Part shown: positions 1 to 7,415 of the stretch, piece after piece
Layout: every line of letters starts with the position of its first letter
How positions within the stretch are numbered: position 1 is the stretch's first letter
From: VXRD01 sp965232265
Lineage (GTDB): Bacteria > Latescibacterota > UBA2968
Direction: 5' to 3'
NCBI GenBank assembly: GCA_965232265.1
Contig: CBDDPH010000002.1
Coordinates: 2,914,001-2,978,000, forward strand
DNA length: 64,000 bases
Made by a program: the position numbers and the translations under genes
The notes under the pieces: generated by a model
What the model was told of the DNA's origin: nothing
Database searches by the model: none
Seen by the model: the letters and a program-made list of their open reading frames with translations, nothing else

Positions 1-266
1 TTGGCATAACCGGCTTCTTTTAATATGCGCCTGGCCTCGTCGCTGGCACCTTCAGCGGCTTTTGCCTCCTGAATTTCGCTGTAGCGTTGTGCCAGTATTT
101 CTTTGGTTTCTTCTCCCAGGACGACAAATCGCCACGGTTCTGTCAAATGGTGATTGGGCGCCCAAAGGCCGGCCTCAAAAATTTTTTCTATCACACCTTT
201 GGGCACACCACCCGGTTTGAACTTAAAAATTGTGCGCCGCGTGTGAATAGCTTCCAAAACGTCCAT
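1..266 (-). CDS. nitroreductase family protein (3' end outside window)
   Basis: The first 88 codons of a nitroreductase-family flavoprotein are visible, and the C-terminus runs off the left edge. The protein starts MDVLEAIHTRRT and then has PNHHLTEPWRF, the usual early FMN-contact pattern of this family (R-R-S/T near residue 10, then A-P-S/N-x-x-N/H-x-Q/E-P-W-R-F). The ATG at 264-266 follows a strong CAGGAGGAAA Shine-Dalgarno at 271-280. Family members reduce nitro compounds, quinones or flavins with NAD(P)H as cytoplasmic dimers; the substrate cannot be told from this fragment. It is the last of a long run of minus-strand genes. Confidence 0.85.
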   Translation of the reverse strand, partial: MDVLEAIHTRRTIFKFKPGGVPKGVIEKIFEAGLWAPNHHLTEPWRFVVLGEETKEILAQRYSEIQEAKAAEGASDEARRILKEAGYA

Positions 267-347
267 TGCTTTCCTCCTGTTGGGTCTCGGTGAAAGTGGC
301 TTGAAAAAATAAAAATAAAGCAAAGTTAAAAAAAGAGGGAAAAAACC

Positions 348-770
348 TTATTCATCCTGGACATCAAGTACATCTAATCCTTCATTTTGAGCTGCGATAA
401 TCTGACGTTTGTCTCCCGAAACAAAAGTATCGGCTTGCCATTCAATAGCACTTCCGAGGTGCAGGGCATCCATAGCGCGCAAAGAATATGTTTCTAAAAG
501 ACGTGTAACACACCCCCTTATTTGTGGGGTAATCGCAGAAACAATGAAGTCCTCAAAATCTGCAATCATATCGCCTTTAATTCGCTCATACTGTGGCTTG
601 TCCAAATTCCCTTCTCGCTGTAACCTGCAAAATGCCGAAATAACCTCGGGAAAACAGATAACACTTACCCCTATAGCACTTGCCTCTTCAAAGATATTGA
701 TGACTCTTTCTCGTCCATCTTCTTCAACGTATCTTTTGACAAGGGCAGAAGAATGAAAAAAAGCATTCAT
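348..770 (-). CDS. PIN-domain toxin, VapC-like, first catalytic Asp replaced by His
   Basis: This is a 140-residue PIN-domain protein, the usual size for VapC. VapC toxins are Mg-dependent ribonucleases with four acidic residues. E42 (FPEVISAF), D101 (MDALHLGSA) and D120 (VSGDKRQ) are present, but the N-terminal motif reads FFHSSALVKRY where the family has F-D-S-S-A-L-V-K-R-Y, so residue 6 is His (codon CAT) instead of Asp (GAT). The start overlaps the antitoxin stop by four bases (ATGA), the standard coupled toxin-antitoxin arrangement. By family knowledge the substitution should cripple metal binding, so this may be an inactivated toxin. Confidence 0.88.
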   Translation of the reverse strand: MNAFFHSSALVKRYVEEDGRERVINIFEEASAIGVSVICFPEVISAFCRLQREGNLDKPQYERIKGDMIADFEDFIVSAITPQIRGCVTRLLETYSLRAMDALHLGSAIEWQADTFVSGDKRQIIAAQNEGLDVLDVQDE

Positions 771-1000
771 CGTCCGTACTCATCTCTTTCTTTTATTATC
801 ATATCTGAAACAGAAATACCTTTTAGCCTGATTGGTTCAATACACCGTTTCCATGAAGGCACAGAGTTGTCTGTGTTTATAGGTGTTAAATCAGCGACGG
901 GCTTGCCGTGTCGCAAGATACGAAACGTCTCGCCCTGTTCAACGGCATTTAAACACGCCGCCGCATGCTGACGAAATTCAGTGAAAGTCACAGTTTTCAT
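767..1000 (-). CDS. Phd/YefM-type antitoxin
   Basis: A 77-residue antitoxin starting MKTVTFTEFRQHAAACLNA. This is the typical Phd/YefM N-terminus (V-x-x-T-E-F/A-R-x-x-x-x-x-x-L), followed by the VEQGETFRILRHGKPVADL strand-helix, with a C-terminal tail expected to wrap the PIN toxin. The reading frame stays open 17 codons further upstream, but the ATG at 998-1000 has AGGAGG seven bases upstream, which decides the start. The gene overlaps the toxin by 4 nt. A perfect inverted repeat just upstream (1016-1039) is the likely autoregulatory operator. Confidence 0.88.
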   Translation of the reverse strand: MKTVTFTEFRQHAAACLNAVEQGETFRILRHGKPVADLTPINTDNSVPSWKRCIEPIRLKGISVSDMIIKERDEYGR

Positions 1001-1015
1001 TTGTCCTCCTTTACA

Positions 1016-1039
1016 ATTATGTACAGCAATGTACATAAT
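1016..1039 (-). promoter_or_regulatory. toxin-antitoxin operator (10-bp perfect inverted repeat)
   Basis: ATTATGTACA (1016-1025) and TGTACATAAT (1030-1039) are exact reverse complements separated by GCAA. The repeat lies 16 bases upstream of the antitoxin ATG, between the promoter position and the Shine-Dalgarno. This is where Phd-family antitoxins typically bind to repress their own operon. The function is inferred from position and symmetry. Confidence 0.7.
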
Positions 1040-1071
1040 AACCTCAGACAAATCAAGTTTTGGTGGTAAAT

Positions 1072-1110
1072 AAAAAAAGCCTCTGAAGACACGCGCTTCA
1101 AAGGCTTTTT
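1072..1110. terminator. bidirectional intrinsic terminator after the sigma factor
   Basis: The stem GCCTCTGAAG (1079-1088) pairs with CTTCAAAGGC (1096-1105) with one mismatch, around the loop ACACGCG. It is flanked by A7 on the left and T5 on the right, so it can work in both directions. On the minus strand it lies just after the sigma-70 gene and ahead of the toxin-antitoxin promoter. Confidence 0.8.
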
Positions 1111-1134
1111 CGTTTTTGGGAGAGATGTAATGGA

Positions 1135-1983
1135 TTATCCCGCTTCTGCATACGTGATGAGTTTGTGTCCCCGAGCGGGGTGACGCAATTTGCGGAGGGC
1201 TTTTTCTTTGATTTGGCGCACGCGCTCGCGCGTGAGGTCATATTTGTTGGCTATGGCCTGAAGTGTCCAACTGGTGCCGTCGAGGCCAAAATAGAGACGG
1301 ATAACGTCGGCTTCGCGATTATCCAAGGTATGGAGCAAATCGTTGACTTCATCTCGCAGAGCATTGTGAAATAGTGCAGCATCTGGTGGGGTCTGATCCT
1401 CGTCGTGCATCAAATCGATGAGGGTCGTATCTTCGTCGTGAATTGGTTTGTCAAGAGAAAATACGATTGGGCTGTGAGACAGCATATCGCTGACCTGGTC
1501 TTCTGTGATGCGAAATTCACTGGCGATTTCTGCCTCTGTGGGCATGTGGCCTTTATTGCATTGATACTGGTCGCTAAAGTTTTTAATCCGACGCAGCAGA
1601 GCCAGTCGATTGATGGGCAAACGGATCATACGCCCCTGTTCGGCGAGTGTTTGTAAAATCGACTGGCGAATCCACCAGACTGCATAAGAGATAAATTTGA
1701 AACCGCGCGTTTCGTCAAAACGTTCGGTGGCTGTGATGAGTCCCATATTACCGGCGCTGATTAGATCGGCCAGGGCTACACCCTGATTGCGGTATTTCAG
1801 GGCTACGTTGACCACAAAACGCAGATTGGCTTTGATCAGGCGATTGCGTGCTTTGAGGTCACCGCGCTTCATTTTGACGGCGAGGTCAACTTCTTCTTCT
1901 GCTGAGAGGGGATGAGAATGGGAGAGTTCTTTGAGATAGTATTCGAGGCTGGTATCAGATTGTCTATATGAGGCCTTGACCAT
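1135..1983 (-). CDS. rpoD: sigma-70 family RNA polymerase sigma factor, RpoD/SigA-like without region 1.1
   Basis: A 282-residue sigma factor. Region 1.2 is at about 10-35 (YLKELSHSHPLSAEEEVDLA). Region 2 follows, with the core-binding NLRFVVNVALKY and the -10-reading segment FISYAVWWIRQSI. Regions 3 and 4 end in a helix-turn-helix (LTRERVRQIKEKALRKLR). Region 1.1 is missing, as in primary sigma factors of Bacteroidetes and relatives, which are about 290 residues, so this may be the housekeeping sigma. A group-2 (RpoS/SigB-like) paralogue cannot be excluded without the rest of the genome. The ATG at 1981-1983 has AAGGAG seven bases upstream; an in-frame earlier ATG lacks one. A strong hairpin terminator follows. 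Confidence 0.88.
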   Translation of the reverse strand: MVKASYRQSDTSLEYYLKELSHSHPLSAEEEVDLAVKMKRGDLKARNRLIKANLRFVVNVALKYRNQGVALADLISAGNMGLITATERFDETRGFKFISYAVWWIRQSILQTLAEQGRMIRLPINRLALLRRIKNFSDQYQCNKGHMPTEAEIASEFRITEDQVSDMLSHSPIVFSLDKPIHDEDTTLIDLMHDEDQTPPDAALFHNALRDEVNDLLHTLDNREADVIRLYFGLDGTSWTLQAIANKYDLTRERVRQIKEKALRKLRHPARGHKLITYAEAG

Positions 1984-2101
1984 AACCCAACTCCTTGCTG
2001 AATGGGACAATAATGACACTTAAAAATAACATATCATTGTTTCCTGCGTATTAAGCGCAAGTGAAAATTGGGTTACAATCAATTTTTAATTTTTAATTCT
2101 T

Positions 2102-4195
2102 TCACCACATTACGCGAAACTGCGTTGTAGAACGCGCTGTTTCCAAAGTTTGTAAATCTTCGACCACCACGCGCAGTGCTTTGGGCCCCGGCATGGTTTT
2201 ATCCAGTGCCAATGCCAAGAACAACGGCTCCCAGTCGCGGTTGCCGCGTTGTTCATAAGACACGGCTGTTACCCAATCCGTCTGTTCTGCATCGCCAGCA
2301 TCGCTCAGTGCCCGCACTTGAAAGGTGAGCTTGTAATGGGTCGCGCCGAAATTGTCGCGCTGTAAGTTGTAAATCTCAAAATACACCACGGCTTGTCCGT
2401 TGTGTTCATATTGCCGCAGGGGATTTGACAATATGAGAAAGCGATTGCGCCCAAAGGGACGGTCTTCTCGCTCAACGATACGCCTCGCGATCAACAAATC
2501 ACTGACGTCCAGTTGCGCTTTTGAAAATTGTCGTACATCGAGCGTATCGCGAAATGTACCCACAGATTTTTTCGCGCGATCCTCGACTTCTGCCGATAGA
2601 TAATAACGTCCAGATTTTAAAGTGAGCCGATCACCTGCCAGCAAATAGCCCGTGCCGAGTGCGTCGTATTTCACGATGGGCATGCGCTGCACCCGACCTA
2701 TATCCCGGCGCAATGTATCCCATTGGGCGTCAAAGAGGAACAAACCCTGGCGCAAATTGACGCTTTTGACACCTGGACGAAGGTCTTTTGTTTCGACCTC
2801 ATCGGCGTCGAGGGCATAATACACTTCAACACGCGCGTTGTCGTCTTCTCCGCGAAACTGCGCGATCTGATGTGGCGCATCGTACCGCTGGTGCCAGTAC
2901 GGGTCTTGAAAATGGTCGGGGTTGCGCTCGACAAACATCTTAAAGCCCAGGGGGTTCATTTCAGAATCCAACCAGCCCAGGCGGAAATTCCAGTGATCGC
3001 GCGTGTCCGTATTTTCAAAAATGATGGTAAAACCTTCGTATCGCCACAATTCCTTCCGATGTTCGTAATTGTGCGACATCATCTGCCACCGCGCCCGCCA
3101 TGCCAGATAATCCTGCATATAGCCGGGCAAATCCACGCCGGTATGAAATTCCGCAGGCCGTGCGACCAGAGATACAGGATGCCCATAGCGGATATAAACC
3201 TGGCCTTTATCTGTTGTCCAGCCGGGAATGCCTTTGAGGGGGTCGCCAAATCGCAAATCGCTGTATGCCACGCGCCGACAGTGTTCGAGCAATCGCTCGT
3301 TGTATTCGGTTAAGTACAGTGGATCGCGCCCCGTCCAGAATTTGCGAATGGCCGCGTAATCTGGCGCAGTTGAGTCGGGGTCGGCGAGTACAAACACGCC
3401 CATCATAAAGCGTTGCTCTGCTTCTGCCATGCGTGAAAGTCCCGTGGTATAAGCTGCATAAGCATCCTGCAACCGGTCCTCAGCCTGATACCCCAATCCG
3501 ACAAAAAAATGTGCATGGGCATTGTCGGGATGCCGCTGCACATAATTTTCAAATAGGGGAATCAATTCACGAGCCATTCGGCCTTCGTAATAGACCAGCC
3601 CCAATAAGTGATGGGAGGGCCAGTGGTCTGGGTGTTTGTCAATTGCACGGGTTAAATATCCAATGGCCGCATCGCGCGCCTCAATGCCGTAATTTTCCAA
3701 ACTCAATGTTCTGACCGTTCTCCTGTATCTGTTGAAATCCGAACCATAATTCACAATTCTGCGCTCGCCATCGATATACCGCGTCATATTCCACATCTCA
3801 AAGCGCGCCGCCCAATACAATGGCCCCACATTGTCGGGGTCGCGTTCAATCCCCCGTTTGGCATATACGATCGCGGTTGTTCGCCGCCCGATGCGCCAGT
3901 AATACTCGGCCAGCGAGGTCAAGATATTCCCATTATTCGGCTGTTTTTGCATCGCCCTTTTCAACCATCGCTCTGCGCTGTTTACATAGCTTTTGCCCTG
4001 CAACATATATAATTCACCCAGCGCGTGGGCCGCGCGTCCCAATGGATCGCTTTTTGCAGCCGCTTTTAACAGGGACTCGCGTTCATCAAACCCGCGCGTT
4101 GTATCCGATGCCGCAATGAGCAACGAATCGATATTTGCCCCTGCTACATTTATTGGTGTGACGAACAGGAGAATGAATAGCATTCGCAATATCAT
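2102..4195 (-). CDS. GWxTD domain-containing protein with TPRs, secreted
   Basis: A 697-residue exported protein. A signal peptide (MILRMLFILLFVTPINVAGA) leads into degenerate tetratricopeptide repeats over about residues 45-260 (e.g. ALGELYMLQGKSYVNSAERWL, AHAHFFVGLGYQAEDRL). The GWxTD domain follows, in which F-W-x-G-R-D-P near 290 precedes the name-giving G325-W-T-T-D329. The long C-terminal part is beta-rich and lacks clear motifs. GWxTD proteins are typical of FCB-group and Acidobacteria genomes; their role is unknown. The ATG has GGGAG nine bases upstream. It sits 59 bases after the sulfatase and upstream of the sigma factor, all on the same strand; co-transcription is possible but not shown. 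Confidence 0.85.
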   Translation of the reverse strand: MILRMLFILLFVTPINVAGANIDSLLIAASDTTRGFDERESLLKAAAKSDPLGRAAHALGELYMLQGKSYVNSAERWLKRAMQKQPNNGNILTSLAEYYWRIGRRTTAIVYAKRGIERDPDNVGPLYWAARFEMWNMTRYIDGERRIVNYGSDFNRYRRTVRTLSLENYGIEARDAAIGYLTRAIDKHPDHWPSHHLLGLVYYEGRMARELIPLFENYVQRHPDNAHAHFFVGLGYQAEDRLQDAYAAYTTGLSRMAEAEQRFMMGVFVLADPDSTAPDYAAIRKFWTGRDPLYLTEYNERLLEHCRRVAYSDLRFGDPLKGIPGWTTDKGQVYIRYGHPVSLVARPAEFHTGVDLPGYMQDYLAWRARWQMMSHNYEHRKELWRYEGFTIIFENTDTRDHWNFRLGWLDSEMNPLGFKMFVERNPDHFQDPYWHQRYDAPHQIAQFRGEDDNARVEVYYALDADEVETKDLRPGVKSVNLRQGLFLFDAQWDTLRRDIGRVQRMPIVKYDALGTGYLLAGDRLTLKSGRYYLSAEVEDRAKKSVGTFRDTLDVRQFSKAQLDVSDLLIARRIVEREDRPFGRNRFLILSNPLRQYEHNGQAVVYFEIYNLQRDNFGATHYKLTFQVRALSDAGDAEQTDWVTAVSYEQRGNRDWEPLFLALALDKTMPGPKALRVVVEDLQTLETARSTTQFRVMW

Positions 4196-4254
4196 TTGGT
4201 GTCTCCCTTCTTTTTTGTTGGTTAATATCCATTAGATGGTGAGTTGGTGATTCC

Positions 4255-5697
4255 TCACAAATACGGGTAGGTCGCTTCGGGCGTGTAGTCTGGGAGGAGT
4301 TCTTTGTGGGGCTGGCCAGGGATTAAATGCGCGCCATCGGTAAAACCTTCTGGACGGTCTTTGAGAAATTCGATGAGGCGTTTTCGCCAGGGTTGTATTT
4401 CCGTTTCAGAGTTGGGGTTGCAGGTGATATCGCACATTTCATTGGGGTCTTCATCCAGGTTGAAAAGGTGTTCTTCACCCGTTTGAGAATACCAGATGTA
4501 TTTGTGGTGTCCATCCGTGACATAGTGGTTGCCGTGGTCGTATTCATAGCAGCCAGCGTGTTCTCCGTGTAGAAATTCCCGCACGCGATCGGTGTCGCCT
4601 TGCATGACGGGCAGAAGGCTTTTGCCCGTGCAGGTATCGGGGATGTCGATGTCGGCCGCATCGAGGATAGTGGGCATGATGTCCTGAATGCCGACGGGAC
4701 TTTTACAAGTGATTTCTTCGGGGTATCCCCAGTTTTTAGGGGCGCGTATGAGGAATGGAATTCGGGCAGACGCTTCATAGGGCCAGGTTTTGCGAAAGAG
4801 ATTGTGGTCACCCAGCATTTCGCCGTGGTCAGATGTGAAGATGGTCAGGCAGTTGTTGAGACCGCTGTATTGAATGAGGCGGCCGATCTGGTCGTCTATA
4901 AAGTTGATCATACCGTAATAAGCCGCACGAGAACAGTGCATGTCGTGTTCGTCAAGGCAAATTTGCCAGGCGTTGGGGTCGAGGCCTTTTTGAGGACCGT
5001 CAAATTCGGGTGCCCAGTCTCCGATGACGGGATCGGGCAAGTTCCGCTGGACATAACGGTCGTAATAGAGAGCCGGGGGGGTAAGCGGGGGATGGGGGTC
5101 TATAAGGGATATGTTGAGAAAAAACGGGACCGTGGGATCGCGTTTTTGGAGAAAGTCCATTGCTCTGTCGATACACCAGAAGGTATGCATCTGTTCTTCG
5201 GGCAAGTGGTGTGGACGGCCAACCCATCCATTGGAGGAAATACCGTGGGCCATGCCGGGATGCACTTCGTTGCGTTTGTGATATTGCTGTAGCCATTCGA
5301 CATAGTCGTTGTGGGCACCCCGGGTGGCATCGGCCAGTTGCATGTGATCGAAGCCATAGCGCTTGCGTGCAGGGGATAGGTGGAGTTTGCCGATCATTTC
5401 TGTTTGATACCCCGCTCTGGACAATTCGCCGGCGAGGGTGTGAGGTGGGTTCCATTGAGCACTTTTGAATCCGACAACGCCATTTGCTGCGGGTGCTGTG
5501 CCGGTCATCAGGCAGCGGCGAGCGGGTATGCAACTGGGGCATTCGGAGTATCCGCGGTGAAAGTGCGTGCCCGTGCGGGCAATCCAGTCCAGGTTGGGTG
5601 TTTGCAGACACGATGGACTACACGGGTCGAGACCTATGCAGTCGCCGCGTTGCTGGTCGGTCATGATGAGCAGGATATTGGGCCGGGAGTCTGACAT
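4255..5697 (-). CDS. sulfatase (arylsulfatase family)
   Basis: A 480-residue type I sulfatase. Metal-site start PNILLIMTDQQ (residues 6-16), formylglycine motif C56-I-P-A-R60 (C-x-P-x-R), and later TSDHGEMLGDHNLFRK, the second metal-binding block. C56 must be oxidised by a formylglycine-generating enzyme, which is not in this window. The enzyme should hydrolyse sulfate esters, most often on polysaccharides. No signal peptide is visible, so it is probably cytoplasmic. A GTG four codons upstream is in frame, but the ATG at 5695-5697 has GGAG at the right distance. It is the last gene of the degradative trio, 14 bases after the CocE-like gene. Confidence 0.93.
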   Translation of the reverse strand: MSDSRPNILLIMTDQQRGDCIGLDPCSPSCLQTPNLDWIARTGTHFHRGYSECPSCIPARRCLMTGTAPAANGVVGFKSAQWNPPHTLAGELSRAGYQTEMIGKLHLSPARKRYGFDHMQLADATRGAHNDYVEWLQQYHKRNEVHPGMAHGISSNGWVGRPHHLPEEQMHTFWCIDRAMDFLQKRDPTVPFFLNISLIDPHPPLTPPALYYDRYVQRNLPDPVIGDWAPEFDGPQKGLDPNAWQICLDEHDMHCSRAAYYGMINFIDDQIGRLIQYSGLNNCLTIFTSDHGEMLGDHNLFRKTWPYEASARIPFLIRAPKNWGYPEEITCKSPVGIQDIMPTILDAADIDIPDTCTGKSLLPVMQGDTDRVREFLHGEHAGCYEYDHGNHYVTDGHHKYIWYSQTGEEHLFNLDEDPNEMCDITCNPNSETEIQPWRKRLIEFLKDRPEGFTDGAHLIPGQPHKELLPDYTPEATYPYL

Positions 5698-5711
5698 ATT
5701 ATTCTCCACTG

Positions 5712-7388
5712 CTATGCCGAGGGAATGACGGGCAGCGTAATGTGGGAAGGGTATGCTTTTGAGTGATGGACGGTCTGATGGGCCTGGCGCATCTCGGTCT
5801 CACGTCCCAGCGAGCCACCTGTATTGAGATTGCGGTCGAACCGGGGAAAATTGGAAGAAGATATTTCGAGGCGGATTCGGTGGCCCTTTTTGAAGACGTT
5901 TCCGGTTACGCCGAGGTCAATTTCGTAGGCATAGATGCTACCGGGTTTGAGCAGGGTGGGGTTGGTGAGGCTTTCCCGAAAACGCGCTCGCAAAATGCCG
6001 TCACAGAGGTTCATGGCATACCCGGTGGGCGATACATCCACGAGCTTGGCGGTCCAGTCCGTGTCTGTGCAGTCGGTGGCGGCGTAGATGACGGCTTTGA
6101 TGGGGCCTGTGACTTCCAGATCTGATTCGAAGGGCGCGCTGGTGTAACAGAGGACGTCGCTCCGCATCTCTACGGGACGCTGGTCATAGGGCCCCCACGG
6201 TACGATGTGGGGTGAGCAACAGTTGTTGCCGCCCATTGTGGGGACGGGGTAGTGCGGGTCGTAAGTGTAGTGATCGGGCGATTCGTTCTCCGGCGATGCC
6301 GTGGAGAGCGTACCGTTGCCGAGTAGCGTATTGGCACTGCCGCTCGAGTGCAGGTGCCATTTTTGCCATTGGGTTCTCGCAAGCGGCCATTCGCGTTCGT
6401 CGCGCCATTGGTTGATGCCCATGATGAAGAGACGCAAAGGCGGTTCATCCGCGATGCCGTTGTCAATACCCTTGAGCCAGTGGTCAAACCAACGCTGTTC
6501 AAGACTTTCCAGATCGACCATTGACGGTGCCCCGAAGTCGATATCGCCGGTTTTGGGCGATAGGCTGAGAGAGTGTGGCCAGGGGCCGACGATGAGTTTG
6601 CTCTTTTTTGCTTCTTCGGTGCGTCCGTGCAGGCGCAAACCGTTGAAGTTGGTGAAGGTCTGTGCCGCGTAAAGGTCGTACCAGCCGCCCATGTTGAACG
6701 CAGGGACGGCGATTTCACCCCATTTGGTTTCGTCGTTGAATTGTTCCCAATAGTCGTCGTACGCAGCGTGTTCGACCCAGTCTTTCCAGAAATTCAGGTT
6801 GCGGCCCGCCTGTTCGTCCATTTCGATGAGGGGCAGTGCGCGGAAGGCTTCGGTCCAGTTGTGAAATTCAATGGTCTGTGCGGTGCGAGCGTTGGTACGC
6901 ATGCCCCAGGTCATCAGGACGTTGAGTTGAAATGCACCACCGGGGTGGACGAGGCCAGAGTAATAGTCCGTGCATATAACGCGAGGCGTGATGCATTTGA
7001 GGTACTGGCTGCGATACGGCGCGCTGCGCCACTGCACCGTGCCGCCATAGGAACTGCCGGCCATGCCGATTTTGCCATTGCACCATTCTTGTTTGCCGAT
7101 CCATTCCTGAGTGTCGTACCCATCTTCGCCTTCCCGAAAGGCGTAGTATTCCCCTTCTGAGTCCCACCGTCCGCGACAGTCCTGAATAACACAGGCATAG
7201 CCATTGTTGGCAAGCCGTCTGGCTTTTTCAACCATGTTGTCGGCATTGTTGTCATAAGGCGTTCGCATGAGCACGGTGGGAAATTTGCCGCGTGCTCGAG
7301 GCAGGTAGATATCGGCAGAGAGGTTGATGCCGTCTCGCATGGGCAGTTTTACGTCCAATTGCATGTTGACGTCGTAGTTGGTTTGCAT
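5712..7388 (-). CDS. CocE/NonD family hydrolase (X-Pro dipeptidyl-peptidase S15-like)
   Basis: A 558-residue alpha/beta hydrolase. The N-terminal fold has the cap-free entry VKLPMRDGINLSADIYLP, the motif CRGRWDSEGEY and the nucleophile elbow G111-S-S113-Y-G-G116. A histidine in VGPWPHSL (about residue 275) fits the catalytic triad. The C-terminal half is the jelly-roll PepX_C domain (EVTGPIKAVIYAATDCTDTDW). Family members cleave esters, amides or X-Pro peptides; specificity cannot be inferred. No signal peptide. The ATG at 7386-7388 has GGAGG five bases upstream; an in-frame TTG four codons earlier overlaps that site. It lies 27 bases after the heparinase-like gene in the same transcription unit. 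Confidence 0.9.
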   Translation of the reverse strand: MQTNYDVNMQLDVKLPMRDGINLSADIYLPRARGKFPTVLMRTPYDNNADNMVEKARRLANNGYACVIQDCRGRWDSEGEYYAFREGEDGYDTQEWIGKQEWCNGKIGMAGSSYGGTVQWRSAPYRSQYLKCITPRVICTDYYSGLVHPGGAFQLNVLMTWGMRTNARTAQTIEFHNWTEAFRALPLIEMDEQAGRNLNFWKDWVEHAAYDDYWEQFNDETKWGEIAVPAFNMGGWYDLYAAQTFTNFNGLRLHGRTEEAKKSKLIVGPWPHSLSLSPKTGDIDFGAPSMVDLESLEQRWFDHWLKGIDNGIADEPPLRLFIMGINQWRDEREWPLARTQWQKWHLHSSGSANTLLGNGTLSTASPENESPDHYTYDPHYPVPTMGGNNCCSPHIVPWGPYDQRPVEMRSDVLCYTSAPFESDLEVTGPIKAVIYAATDCTDTDWTAKLVDVSPTGYAMNLCDGILRARFRESLTNPTLLKPGSIYAYEIDLGVTGNVFKKGHRIRLEISSSNFPRFDRNLNTGGSLGRETEMRQAHQTVHHSKAYPSHITLPVIPSA

Positions 7389-7415
7389 GAAAACCTCCAA
7401 TAGTGGAGATAGAAG

